From the NCBI GenBank assembly GCA_963556695.1, contig CAUWAG010000003.1, positions 6,758,001-6,822,000 of the forward strand: 64,000 nt of DNA. Reading direction: 5' to 3'. Under the pieces are notes generated by a model. It was not told where the DNA came from and made no database searches. It saw nothing but the letters and a program-made list of their open reading frames with translations. Each line of letters starts with the position of its first letter. The stretch's first letter is position 1. The position numbers and the translations under genes were made by a program. This document shows positions 47,744-58,349 of this stretch, piece by piece. The DNA is from Anthostomella pinea. Taxonomy: Eukaryota > Ascomycota > Sordariomycetes > Xylariales > Xylariaceae.

Positions 47744-49263
47744 CTATAATAACCAGGCAAACCATCGTCGGTGAACGGTGGTGGGCTGCTTGAGCTTGTT
47801 GAGACAATAGTCCCCGTAATTGCGCGGATTGCTGCCGTCGCACGTGCACCGGCAACCGATGCCGCCCTCCGACTCGGGAGACCAGGCGCCCATCGATTCG
47901 TTACCCAGCAGCTGCGACTCCGGCAGCTGTCCTCCCGGCGCATTCGACGGGCACTGGAACAGCTTGTCGTGCCGGTAGCCGAAGTCCTCGAAATGGTGTA
48001 CTTTTCGCGGGTCCACGAACATGGCGATCGCCAGCGAGTGCACTGCTGCGTCGCCCCACTGGGAAATATCAGTTGATGCCTGAATAAGGAATCTGGGGAA
48101 TAGGGGTTGTGACGAGGTGCGCGTAAAGAATAGAACACACATTGGAGGTCGGAGGAAAAAGCGTTGTGATGCGATAGAGTTTTGAGACACTTACACGCTC
48201 AAAGTAGAACCCCTTTTTCTTGTCCAGATACTCGAAATATTCCTGGTAAGCGCGCGTACGGAAGAAGTCCATGTCTGCGATCTCGAAATTGCTCCAGTAA
48301 TGGCACAAACTCCAGCCATCGCCGTGGGCGTCGCGGTGGGGCAGCCAGCTCAGGAGGCGGCGGAAGGGGAAGGGCATCCACGACGCCGAATACATGGCCT
48401 TCCACAAGTTGTTGGTCGGAATTCCGTTCATCTCTTTATAGTCGGCCGTAGCGCGGAACAGCCCAGGGCATGACGCGCCCACCTCCCATAACGCAATCGT
48501 AAAGCCATACACCTTCTTGTGCCGCGCCATCTGCACGAACGGATCGTATGTAATGGCGCAGGTAAAGTCGACGTCCGGCTCCAACCGCCAGTACCACTTG
48601 TATTTCTTCATGGCCTCGAGCTGGTAAAATTTACTGTGTCCCGAAACCTGTCAGCATATGTAATATTTTCCCCTTTTCTCTCACACGGGCAGCTGTCCAC
48701 CACACCTATGTGTTGGTCGCAACTGGAATCTGCTGTTTCGCAACTCACCCGGAGTAGAACCGACACATGTGGTGATATCCCTCCTCCCCGGCATGCGGCG
48801 TTCTAGTCTCGCCCTGCTCCTTGATGTTCTGCTTCGCAGCATCCGGGTCTACCCAGTCGGGAAAGGTCCACTGCTCCCTCGGTATGACCTCGAAGGTGGC
48901 CTTGCCGCCGGCCGTCTCGTTGAGCTCGCGGATGAAGCGCGGGTCCCAGGGCTCGTCGTTGAGGAACAGGATCGGGTAGTTGAACCACTGATTGAAGGCG
49001 CGCTCGATCGAAACGATGGTCTTCTTGGCCTTGGCGAGCTCGTGGTTGCGCGCCAGCATGACGAAGACAGCGTTCTCGCGCGGGGCGCCGACGTCCGGCT
49101 CCTGACATGTCGTGAAGAAGGGGGTGTCAAGCTCGGTGGCCGGGCGCGGCACGCTGTACCGCCACAGATGTAACAGTGCCTCGAAGATGAAGGGCGTGGC
49201 TACCGAGAGCAGCAGCCAGACCGGCAAGCGCCGCGCGGGACGGATGAACCGCCTCAACGACAT
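47744..49263 (-). CDS. Glycosyltransferase family 15 alpha-1,2-mannosyltransferase (Ktr/Kre2 type)
   Basis: This is a Golgi mannosyltransferase that adds alpha-1,2-mannose to N- or O-linked glycans of secreted and wall proteins. Three minus-strand exons (49263-48749, 48633-48195, 48058-47744) give 422 residues. It is a type II membrane protein: a short basic cytoplasmic end 'MSLRRFIRPARRLP', then the anchor 'VWLLLSVATPFIFEALL'. GT15 hallmarks follow in order: 'AVFVMLARNHEL', 'FNYPILFLNDEPW', 'YHHMCRFYSGKFYQLEAMKK', 'KWYWRLEPDVDFTCAITYDP', 'NNLWKAMYSASWMPFPFRR', 'YCHFWSNFEI-like' CHYWSNFEIAD, 'YFEYLDKKKGFYFER', 'WGDAAVHSLA' and the Cys-rich end 'GCRCTCDG'. The EPDVDF block holds the metal-binding acidic residues. 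The donor/acceptor pairs keep frame. The subgroup (Ktr4-like) is a guess. Confidence 0.93.
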
Positions 49264-50785
49264 GGTGCTTGCGTTCCCCTCGTCTGGATCTGGATGCTTT
49301 CTTCAGACCATTGTCTGGCAGTCGGGTCGTTGGCGGTCGGATATGGTGGAGCAAAGTAAACCTGGTTCGACCGTTCGTACAACGTAGGACTTTGCGTGTT
49401 GCCGTATGTAAGACAGACAGACAGACGGGGTACTTTATGCAGGAACTAGAGAGTATACGCGAAACAGATACCCCTGGGTCTCGAGTGGAAAGAAGAACAA
49501 CCACGACAACGAACGGTCAGGAAGCACGCTCAATGCTGTCACAATCGATACAATCCTACCCAAATAGTGCAAAGAAGACGGTAGGTAAGGAGGTGGTAGG
49601 TAATGAGCGACGGCGCAGCTGCGGCGGTCAGAACGGAAAACGGGAAACGGGAAACGGGATGCAGCCTGGCGCGTTAGAAGGCAGGGGTGGCAGGCGCTGC
49701 TGACAGTGCTGAATAAAGTGCATTTTGTATTGATTGGCCCTTGGGGGTGAGCTCCGGCGGCACCTGCAGGTGTGCAGTGGCAGCAGTGGGCGCGCTAGGG
49801 GTCAGCTCAAGCTAGCCAACGACACGGCCCCCACCTTACGGCGAGCGCTGGGCGGCATTGGGCAATACGACACGTTGGGGGACGTTATGTACGCAGCCGC
49901 GCATCCGGTAAACCAGAAAATAGGGGATCGTTCATTTCAAAAGATTTCACTCCCGCTTTCACAACTCATCCGACGTTCCGTTATTCGTGATATGAGTCTC
50001 ATAACCGTAAACGGCGAGACCTTGAAAAACTCCGAGGCTTGGCAATCACGCGGCGTTGTCTCTGGGCCCATACCAAGACTTTATCAACAGGACGTTCCTC
50101 TCCGCCTCCCCCCTTTTATCGATGGCAGTTTCTCCATCTACACAAGTTTTCCAAACAACAAACAATTCATACGTGTTCCCTAGGGCTAGGCGAGCTTGAA
50201 CTGCTTTACAAGGCCGTATGCATGTCAGCTCGATGTAAGCAGTTGATTTGATTACATATCCTTATCTTGGTGTGTCATGGAACCAGCCTCGGCTTGAGTA
50301 TCTGGCTTGGCAGCTTGGAGACTTGCAACGTAACGGCAGAGCCGGTTGACCCAGGCTATTCATGTCCGAGGAATCCGTGTAGTTCGTATCACACGTTAGT
50401 TTGTATGCAAGCACCTTAAGACTGACTGTCTACAACTCACAAGGTCACATATGAGTGCAAGGTTAAAATCATTCAACGCTCTCAATCGCTGCTTCCAAAG
50501 CTGCATCCTGAATAAGCCTTAAGGTAGTGAATGCCCAAGCAAGGGGCAGAGTCGCATTCACGATACCATAAGAAGCTCAGACCAAGACGGGGCAACCGGA
50601 GCTATGAACCCCACCATAAAGTACCGACTCCGAAACGGGGAATCCCCGACTGTGCTGACCATCCACCCGTCAAGACAGTCTCACCAACATCCCGGTACCT
50701 CTCACTACCCAACAACGCCTGAGCTCTGACTACGAGTAAGAAACATCTTGCGCCGAGAAGCAATCCAGCAACAGTACTTGCAGCC
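49264..50785. other. Divergent upstream region of GT15 gene and dap1
   Basis: No gene is supported in 1.5 kb. The two flanking genes are transcribed away from each other, so both promoters lie here. GGGAAACGGGAAACGG-type short repeats are seen near 49635-49658. The frame 49734-50183 has no recognisable content. Confidence 0.5.
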
Positions 50786-51374
50786 ATGGAATACGTCAAC
50801 CAGCGCGTCGCCCACGAGGCCGCAAAAGACCCCTCGTCCATCTAGTGCGTCGCAGCCCTACCTCCAGCTCCGCCCATGTCCGTCCTATCAGAGCCCCAGA
50901 CTAACAACATCCACCTCCAGCACCGGCCTCATCACGCCGCTCAACATCATCCTCATCGGCATAACGCTCTACACGACGTACCTCCTCTACAAACCGGCAC
51001 CGGCTGCCTCGCTGCCGCGCGAGCCGCCCGCCGTCGTCTTCCGCATCTTCACGCCGCGCACGCTGCTGCCCTACAACGGGCTCGAGGGCATGCCCGTGTA
51101 CCTGTCGGTGCGGGGCCGCGTGTTCGACGTCACGAGCGGCCGCAACTTCTACGGGCCGGGGGGACCCTACGAGAACTTCGCCGGCCGCGACGCCAGCCGC
51201 GGCCTCGCCTGCCACAGCTTCGACGAGGATATGCTGACCAAGGACCTCGACGGCCCGCTCGACACCCTCGACGGCCTGGGCCCGGACGAGCTGGAGAGCC
51301 TGCAGGGCTGGGAGGAGCGCTTCTTGAGCAAGTACCTGGTCGTTGGCAAGCTGGTTGCTGAGGGCGGGCAGTAA
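50786..51374 (+). CDS. dap1: Dap1-type heme-binding protein (MAPR, cytochrome b5-like)
   Basis: Dap1 binds heme and supports cytochrome P450 enzymes such as Erg11 in sterol synthesis at the ER. Two exons, 50786-50844 and 50921-51374, give 170 residues. The first exon codes 'MEYVNQRVAHEAAKDPSSI'; the 76-bp intron interrupts a Tyr codon and has a CTAAC branch at 50901. A single membrane segment 'LNIILIGITLYTTYLLY' follows at about residues 26-42. The cytochrome b5-like domain includes 'FTPRTLLPYNGLEGMPVYLS', 'GRVFDVTSGRNFYGPGGPYE' and 'NFAGRDASRGLACHSFD', the typical membrane-associated progesterone receptor pattern with Tyr-rich heme contacts. The C-terminus matches normal length. Exon 2 is very GC-rich. 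Confidence 0.93.
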
Positions 51375-53564
51375 GGGACTTGTTGCGATGTACTTGACGG
51401 ATGGGATATGGTACGGGATCCGAGCTGGATGGGGGCTCGAGGTATAGAGACTGGACTTGACGGGCACATGTGCTTTCACGGATATCTGACGTGGTAACTA
51501 CCCATGCAATACCCAACATACAGGCCCTTGCTTTGGGTCCCCCTTGCCTTTGGCATCTGGTGATTCCCGACTCCGTGCAAGTTATGCGACGGCTCGTGTC
51601 TCGTCCCCTGTGCTTCCCAGCGCTCCATCGGACTCATGTGAGTAGAGGTCTGATAGGGGGTTTCATCTCGTGGGCTCTGCCACGGTCGTTGGATCTGATG
51701 GTAGTCATCGTCATGGTCTTGCCCTCTCGAACTGTGACGGGAATTCTTTGGCTGTGTTTCCTTGCCGATCGTCCGGATGGCTGTAGGACTCGTTGACGAA
51801 GTTGCTTTTTGGTACAGCGAGAACTGTTCGGGGTAGGTTGGTTGCCCGGCCTGCTTGTTGCGGTCCTGAAATGTGGTTGAAGCCATGGTCACGACTGCTT
51901 CAGGGCTAGTACGAGCGAAGAAATGAAAGTGAATCCGTGCGTCTTGTGACTGTTCCATGGGTGGCCGGCCAAACTCACTATACCTCCATGGTGCTGTCAG
52001 ATTATTAAATACCCATCAGCGCAGTGCGCCTCAGTCTCTCCCCAAGTGAAGACTGATTCTTCCGCTTAAACTTGATGGCCTCATGGTGTCATCCATGCAG
52101 GGAAAACACTGTGTCTGATGAATCCAGAGCCGTTGTGGCTCATGCGAGGCATTATGTTCGTTATGGCCTCAGTGACGAAACGGAGATAGATCAGTGGGTA
52201 GTCAACCCAACATGAAGCATCAGGTGGCTTGTTCACGTTCCTACGTATGCTCCACGTATCTGAAACTGATCGATTCGGGTATCGCTTCCAGGCTTCTGAG
52301 GCCCCAGGCGCAACATGGCCAGGCTCTCGTGGCCTCATCTCAGCCCCTGAGGCCAGCGTTGGTCGAGTTGATTGGCTCGTCATCCGCAAGGCACTTTTCA
52401 GCACGATATGGGGTTCTGGACTGCACCTCTCTCTCAAATTCCCCAATAGCTCTTAGAGTCGGTCATATGGGGACTACCTCACTTTTGTGTTGGTTCACGA
52501 GGAGGCAAGCGCAACCGATGACTCTGTCCATGGCTCTGTCCATGGCTCTAAGATCTCCCTACTACTCGACTCCTGCCACTAAGACCTTCGAGAGCCCCAT
52601 CGGTGCCCTGGACGGTGTTGGTGGTTGTCTAGAAAGTCGAAGGCGGATCCTCGATCAGCAAGTTTTGTGTGATTCAAGGCGCACTGTTTTTGTGGATGTG
52701 ATTAGCCCTCCAGATCATATACCTGGAAGGCTATCTGTTCGTCTATCAAGGGCAAGTCGGCAACAAGTGATCTTGGGTATACCCTCTGAGCTTGGTAATC
52801 ATGCAGCAACCAGCTTTAGGAACGCGGCGGTTCTTGCCAACTCAGCCGTTCAATCGCCCTGTTACACTTAACAACAACATCAGTGCCTTATTACCATTTG
52901 GTTGATGGAGCGCAGCTGACACTTCAAAGACTAAAGACCAAGACTACCTCACTGAAAGGTAGTTGGCTGTTGGCCGTGACTCTGTCAGGAAGACGGGGCT
53001 GGTGAGCCTCTCCGAATCAGTGCAACAAGTAGAAGTATGCCAGTCAATGTATACCAGGCAGATCGGGAACCATGAGCATCCTTATCCACTGAATTTACGG
53101 GATCATAGGATCGGGAAGGTGCATCGTTTGCTGCTGGGCCAAGTCAGAAGCGAAGTCGCACATGCGACAGCAAACAGTACGTCCTGTAACTCGAGGTGGT
53201 TATAAGTATGAGTGAACGTGTCGACTTTCTCACTTCGCTCCTTGGTAATTTACACAGTCACTGCTGCGCCGCACGCCATAAACCTGCCACCAAATACCAT
53301 ACTCATCTGATGACTTTACGTCCAGTGGATATCGAGTCGGCCATTCGCGGTCCAGACGTCGAATGGGAAAGGTCCCTGAATGATGAACAACGGCCTCACC
53401 GACCAGCAGTAGGTACTTTACTATTTCTAGGCCCAAACCCTCACTCGCAATACCAACTTCTCCCACACCTGTCCGCCCCATCTACCTCGTCCCTAGCCAC
53501 AAAATCCCCCTCGCCGCCGTTAATCTTTACCCAGACACCCAGAGGAAAGAAGATCATCAGAGCA
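51375..53564. other. Intergenic, 2.2 kb
   Basis: No gene is supported. A 160-codon minus-strand frame (51476-51958) and a 225-codon plus-strand frame (52194-52871) exist but show no domain, splice partner or biased composition. CCATGGCTCTGT is repeated in tandem near 52528-52551. Confidence 0.4.
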
Positions 53565-53858
53565 ATGATAATGTCTACTCTAGCCCTCCTTTTCCTCCTC
53601 GTGCTTCAGCCCGTATGGGCTTCATTGGCCGGCGCCCCGGCCAACATGAGTTTTGGTAACAGCTCTCGTGAGCTATATACCGGTAACTCAAGCCACGGAG
53701 TGATGCTGGACAGCGGCCCCTTGTTTGGTGGTCGTTGGCAGTACGACGACCTGGGGTGCGGATGGGTCGACAACTGGATTGGCTGGGTCAATACTGAGTG
53801 CACGGAGTACAACCCTTGTGAAGATAAAAAGCGCCTACGGTACACTGGACCCTCATAA
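53565..53858 (+). CDS. Small secreted protein, possibly exon 1 of a longer gene
   Basis: Not recognised. From ATG 53565 (or 53571) the frame encodes 97 residues. A strong signal peptide 'TLALLFLLVLQPVWA' comes first, then 'SLAGAPANMSFGNSSRELYT' with several N-glycosylation sequons (NMS, NSS). A Trp/Cys-rich part follows: 'WQYDDLGCGWVDNWIGWVNT' and 'ECTEYNPCEDKKRL'. Three cysteines suggest disulfides, possibly with partners in a downstream exon. A donor-like CG|GTACAC lies just before the stop. 54120-54723 downstream carries more cysteine-rich coding-like sequence on the same strand. The open frame also runs 123 codons upstream of this ATG from a non-ATG start, but the signal peptide fixes the likely start. 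It may be a small secreted effector-like protein, by inference only. Confidence 0.5.
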   Translation: MIMSTLALLFLLVLQPVWASLAGAPANMSFGNSSRELYTGNSSHGVMLDSGPLFGGRWQYDDLGCGWVDNWIGWVNTECTEYNPCEDKKRLRYTGPS

Positions 53859-54284
53859 GTCTCCGTACACCACCCGTGCCGGCATACAACGGTAAATTCA
53901 TCAAATCGGGATAATCACACTATAACAAGCATTAAGAGTGACGTATTAAACCAGATCTGCTTATTCATGTATGCTTATTCCGGTATTTGAAAATCTCTCA
54001 TGGTAATAATATGGAATATTATCAATATAAGCGTACGAAGACTTATGAGGGCTGAGTGTACCACATGTGCGTGGGCAACTTCTTCAAGTCTCCCATCATT
54101 GATCTCTACAACATACTGACAGGGCGTACAACGCAGAATGATGTCGGCCAACGGTCAGGACCCCGACGTCTGGTGCAAGAACTTCAGGGCTAGGGTGCGT
54201 GCAACAACTTCCGTGCCCGGGACTCTCTCATCTTCTCAGCAGGGAACTTGGGAACTTGGAACTCGGATACTAACGCACGCCTAG

Positions 54285-54723
54285 ATGATGTTGAACTGCG
54301 GCGTCCGCTACCATGACTTCTGGAACTGCAACATCGGCCGAGCACCAGAGCTCCCGGGTCTTCGAACTTGGACCTATGACGGGTGGGCCAACATGGCCGT
54401 GCAGAGTAGCTTCCCCAGTTCCCTACCACCTTCATATACACCAGCAAGGTTTCTACAATCACCCGAGCAGCTGCTGACATCATACCACCACAGGGTCTGG
54501 CGTGAACCTCCGATTCGACTTCGTCGAGCCGTGGGAACACCGTGATGCCATGCACGACTGCGTCCAAGGATCCATCGCGGAAGCCACCTGTGCGAACACG
54601 CAGTGGCTCAATGGCAACCGCTGCATCCCGGTCAACTGGAGAGCAGCCGATGGCTCCGTAGGTCCCAACCCATCTCACTGGCGAATTGTGATCTTCGGAT
54701 ATTTCGCTGACATTCTATGCTAG
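54285..54723 (+). CDS. Cysteine-rich coding-like exons, gene model uncertain
   Basis: Not recognised. Two segments look protein-like: 'MLNCGVRYHDFWNCNIGRAP' up to 'GWANMAVQ' (about 54288-54408), and 'SGVNLRFDFVEPWEHRDAMH' to 'WRIVIFGYFADILC' (from about 54494 to the stop at 54721-54723). They join in frame if the donor is GTAGCT after 54408 and the acceptor is CCACAG at about 54493, with a GCTGAC branch. A further exon may lie at 54129-54194 ('SANGQDPDVWCKNF'), ending near GGTGCGTG and followed by TACTAAC and CGCCTAG before the 54288 segment. Cysteine density and Trp content match the secreted frame at 53565, so these may be the 3' exons of that gene. I could not close a model across 53860-54120. 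Confidence 0.35.
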
Positions 54724-55323
54724 GACGAGATGGACAATTCTTTCGTGCCGCCTGACTCAAGGGGATGCATCCCGGACGCTGATGTGCCCGAAACTTCAAG
54801 ATAGATTGGTAGACAGCGACGTGAGTTGAGGCCCCTTTCGGAGATAATCGCGTTCTTCATCATGGGGCTGTTGTATGCCAGCCTGTGGTATGGGCATCTG
54901 CTGGTTACACGTATGACATTGGCTACCATGCACTGGACGCAACATCATAGCCAAGTATCAATAGTAAATGAAGAAAGGTCACGTGTAACACCCCGAGCTT
55001 TGTGAGTGGCACGTGGACATCTATCACTGTACGGACATGATGTGGCCTATATTGCAGGCTTCACCTATGTTGGAAAGACGAAGAGGCGGAGGAGAAGAGT
55101 GGGAGAATGTCCGATGATAAAGAGCCTCGACAAGGGTATCACTTGCTGTTGCTGACAACATCCAATACCCGTCTCCGATGCTCCCCTAGGTCGACCCGTG
55201 AGAGGCGCTCTTATTGTCGGCTCCACTCGGGCCGACAGCCAACGACCGTACCTCCATCATCCGCCTTCTCTCTCAACGACGACCGGTTCAAAGTCCGGCA
55301 ACAAATACGACAAATTGACACCA
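54724..55323. other. Intergenic before the F-box locus
   Basis: No gene is supported. It should contain the 3' end of the secreted locus and the upstream region of the F-box gene. Confidence 0.45.
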
Positions 55324-56170
55324 ATGGCCTTCTTCCAGGCTGTCATATCGATACCAGAGCTACTCGAGGCTGTTCTGCTGCAGCTCGATCTGCGCACCTT
55401 ACTCCTATCAGCCCCGCTGGTGAACCACTACTTCCACGATGTCATCGCACAGTCGACAGCACTCCAGAAGGCGCTCTTCTTCGTCCCAGACACACCCCCC
55501 TGAGACCGGCAGCAGCCGAGCAGCAGCATTCAATCCGTTACTACTCGAGCCTTTCTATATGTGGTACCAGCCTGGTGCCCTTTCCGCCACCTTTTCCCGC
55601 GGCTACGGCATCCACAGCTTCAAGCGCATGGACCTCTGGGCCGAGGCGCGGAAATCCGAGGCCTTCATGCGGCGGGGTGCGAGCTGGAGACGGATGCTCG
55701 TGCAGCAGCCCGCCGTAACGGCGCTCCCCTTCCTCTCGAGGGCGATGGACTTCTCGGAGCATGAGGGTCATTTCCGGCCTGTGGCATTTAGGGGGACTGT
55801 GAGCTTTCCGGACGGGCTGACGATGGGCGCGCTGTACGATGTCACGCACCAGCGGTGCGAGATTGCGTCGCAAGATTCCAATTACTACTTCCGGATCGTC
55901 CGGCCCGAGCTCAAGCCGGACGGGGAGGAGATACCGCCGGATATGGTCTCCCTGCTGGACGGATTTGGGATAGTGTATGAGGAGCACGGCTACTACCATC
56001 CGAGTCGGGTCCTGGCTACCAATCTTGAGGTCGAGCCGTGGGATATGCTATATCGACATCCCGAGTTCGAGAACATAGAGGTAAGGGTTGAGAAGTTCTG
56101 GTTCATGGACAGTGGCTGGCGGAAAGACTCGATCTCAGCCCACATGATTCACAGTATCGAGCATACCTAG
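55324..56170 (+). pseudogene. F-box protein gene interrupted by a frameshift
   Basis: This is a fungal F-box protein, the kind that docks substrates to SCF ubiquitin ligases. From ATG 55324 the frame gives an F-box-like start: 'AVISIPELLEAVLLQLDLRT' and 'LLLSAPLVNHYFHDVIAQST'. It then stops at 55501-55503, right after a run of six C (55495-55500). The +1-shifted frame continues directly with 'ETGSSRAAAFNPLLLEPFYM', 'ARKSEAFMRRGASWRRMLVQ' and on to a stop at 56168-56170, all typical of these proteins. One base too many in the C run explains the break, and the two parts together would be about 281 residues. No intron with usable signals bridges the shift. Either the allele is broken, or the C run is a sequencing error; the downstream part shows no further damage, which favours a recent or artefactual change. 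Confidence 0.75.
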
Positions 56171-56818
56171 GGCTGGAATGAGCTTACGAGTTGTGGTTGT
56201 TGGTGTGCAGGGTTTTGCATCAAAGTATCTGGTTTCACAGTTTCGAGGAACATCCTCTTTCTTTCTTTCTTTCCTTGTTGGCGTCAGAGGTCGACACGAT
56301 CCAGGGGATCAGCTGGTCTCCATTGTCAGGCCTATTCGCCAACAACATGCAGGCCAACGAGAAGAATGCGAGGGTCAGGACAACACAAAACATTCCCAAT
56401 TCACCCACTACTCATCAGCGAACGAAGTCCAAACGCGCTCCCTTCCTTATCCCGTTCCCTTCCTCTTCCCACCTGGCGTCTCCGGCAGCGGCGAGCCTCA
56501 GGGGCTCATTGCGCGGAGAACATATGTAGGTATACGGTGGCTAACATGTAATTCCCACCTCATCGAACTCTGTGTATTGAAATCTCTTGTAATAAATCGC
56601 ATATGACTCCTCCATGAAAAATAACAGAACGCTTCCTTTCCCATGCATCAACGCCATGACCGTAGAAGAACGCCGCTTCAACGCAAATATAACCTAGACC
56701 GTCTCCTTGCTCTAGCCCCAAGCAGATCTTCTGGATATGGGTCTCAGCCCACAATCCACGATGTGAAAGTCTTGTGCGAACTGTGTTGCTCATAACACAG
56801 GCTCAAACGGTCAAACGG
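56171..56818. other. Intergenic between convergent F-box and GPI-protein genes
   Basis: No gene is supported. A TTTCTTTCTTTCTTTCC microsatellite-like run lies near 56257-56275. Confidence 0.5.
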
Positions 56819-57259
56819 TCAAACCGCAACAGCAGAAATGCTCAGTCCTCCCAGCGCTGCGACCAGCCACCAGCTGATGAGTCTCCCAGTCCCGCCTCCT
56901 GCCGTGCCAGTCGTGCCAGATGTCGACGAGCCGCTGTTGTCGAACTCTACGTGGAAGTCGTAAGATAGGCCGCTCGGTGCGCAGACTGTCCCTTGCGCGC
57001 AGTCCATGACGACGCTCCACTGACCGGCGGCACATCGCTGCCACGTATTCGTCATGCAGTTCCACTGGCCTTCTGAACCTTCGCATGACGAGCCGGCTGA
57101 ATTCTGTCTTCGTGTAATCTCTGAGTTGCCTGATTGAGGTGCGTTGGCGAGGTCTGTGGGTGTAGCGAGGGCTGATAATGGTAGAGCGAGGATTGCCGAT
57201 AGGGTAGCATGGCGTGAGATGTGATGGCTTTGCGAGGACCACATGTTGGCGAGGACCAT
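56819..57259 (-). CDS. Predicted GPI-anchored Cys-rich surface protein
   Basis: The name of the family is not certain. The single-exon minus-strand frame from ATG 57259 encodes 146 residues; a second ATG five codons on is possible. A signal peptide includes 'ATLSAILALPLSALA', and 'ITRRQ' further on looks like a Kex2-type site. One compact cysteine module follows: 'SSCEGSEGQWNCMTNTWQRC' then 'AAGQWSVVMDCAQGTVCAPS'. The spacing and the Gly-Gln-Trp words resemble small carbohydrate-binding modules found on fungal secreted proteins. A Gly/Ser/Thr-rich stalk ('SGSSTSGTTGTAGGG') and a hydrophobic tail ('LISWWLVAALGGLSISAVAV') make a typical GPI-attachment end. The likely place is cell wall or plasma membrane; chitin or glucan binding is an inference from the module. 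Confidence 0.7.
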   Translation of the reverse strand: MVLANMWSSQSHHISRHATLSAILALPLSALATPTDLANAPQSGNSEITRRQNSAGSSCEGSEGQWNCMTNTWQRCAAGQWSVVMDCAQGTVCAPSGLSYDFHVEFDNSGSSTSGTTGTAGGGTGRLISWWLVAALGGLSISAVAV

Positions 57260-57642
57260 TGATGTTTTCGGGATGCAGTCGATCGAGTGTATATAATTTT
57301 GTTGGGAAGGGTTGGAAACTGCGCTCGGCGCTCCTCCGACGGTGGTAAATAGGGGCGAGGGAGCACAAGCTCGAGTCACATCGATTGTCCTCGAGCGGTT
57401 CGAGCAGCACTTGGAGTCACACCGACCACGAAACTGCAAACACATTGTATTCATGTATGACCATTATCTACACCAAAGTACCACTGTGCGCCTTTAATTG
57501 AACGGTTTACCGCTCATTCATCGTTGCCCTGTACCTGGACCCATATTGAGCCGTGTCGAATCGGCATTGGTGCCCGAAGCCATAACGTGGGCACACCCGA
57601 TTGGCGAGCGTCCCACAGCGCACCAAAGACCCGAGTCCATCG
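57260..57642. other. Intergenic, upstream of the GPI-protein gene
   Basis: Only the short promoter described separately could be assigned. A small plus-strand frame (57498-57848) is antisense to the candidate membrane-protein exon and has no recognisable content. Confidence 0.45.
57290..57297 (-). promoter_or_regulatory. TATA-like box of the GPI-protein gene
   Basis: ATTATATA on the minus strand lies 31-38 bp before the ATG at 57259. The spacing implies a very short leader, or use of the second ATG at 57244. Confidence 0.35.
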
Positions 57643-58349
57643 TTACAACGCACTCGAACCCGACCTCGCTTCCCTTGGAGCCGAATGATCAGGCTCTGAT
57701 CTATATCTGGGAGGCTGCTCCTGAGGAGCTATGGTCACGGTCTGGGTCCACTCCCGTGTCCAGCCCGAATAGGCCGGAAGCTCGACGCCGAGCTCGGCCC
57801 CTTTGCGACCACCAGCTCGTTTCTTGCCGTAATGGATCATGGAAGTGATGAATATGCCTACGAGTAGAATGACAGCTACTGCAGCAAATAGCAACCAAGA
57901 GAGCGTATTGTTCCAATTTTCTGCTGCCTCGTATGCGTGATGGGTGTTGTGACAATCAGGCCTGCAGCTGCGCTGGTCAGGGCTGATGGGATGAAATATC
58001 TAGATTCAACGATATCTAAGGAAGAAGATACAAGGGGGGAAGAGAAGGGGAAAGATGGGGTATATATGTACAAAGATATGTGGAGGTATTATGTAATACC
58101 GTAACAGGTGTCCGTGTACTGTTGCAAGAGGTCATCGTAGATGTCCTGAGGAATGCACGTCTGTGAACTATAATCAATCGTAGTGGTTGACCTAGAAATC
58201 GGTACCAAAGTACTCGAAATGATCCCAATAGAAAGCCCCGTCGCTAAAGCATGAAGAAAAGCGTCGACTACGCGTGAAGCTGGGGTCTCGGGGTCCTGCT
58301 GGGTTGCGTGCCAGCTCATGGAGGGTGTGGGCATTGTGGGCAGCGCCAT
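57643..58349 (-). CDS. Candidate single-span membrane protein, exon join uncertain
   Basis: Not recognised. Two minus-strand parts fit one gene. The 5' part starts at ATG 58349 ('MALPTMPTPSMSWHATQQDP', 'VVDAFLHALATGLSIGIISS', 'SSQTCIPQDIYDDLLQ'). The 3' part ends at 57643 and reads 'NWNNTLSWLLFAAVAVILLV' and 'GIFITSMIHYGKKRAGGRKG', then a Pro-containing tail ('PPRYRSEPDHSAPREA'). This gives an outer Cys-containing part, one strong membrane segment followed by a positive stop-transfer cluster, and a cytoplasmic tail. One in-frame junction uses a GTACAC donor near 58113 and a CATCAG acceptor near 57982. A better-looking donor, GGTATT at about 58101, does not keep frame with any acceptor I found. 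The 5' part has a possible second hydrophobic stretch. Confidence 0.4.

Noticed and set aside
51476..51958. 160-codon minus-strand open frame with an ATG start
   Set aside because: Hydrophilic, no recognisable family or motif; it lies in the 3' flank of dap1 and is best treated as chance until transcript data exist.
52194..52871. 225-codon plus-strand open frame
   Set aside because: No domain, signal peptide, splice partner or coding-like composition; it contains a tandem CCATGGCTCTGT duplication and overlaps other frames.
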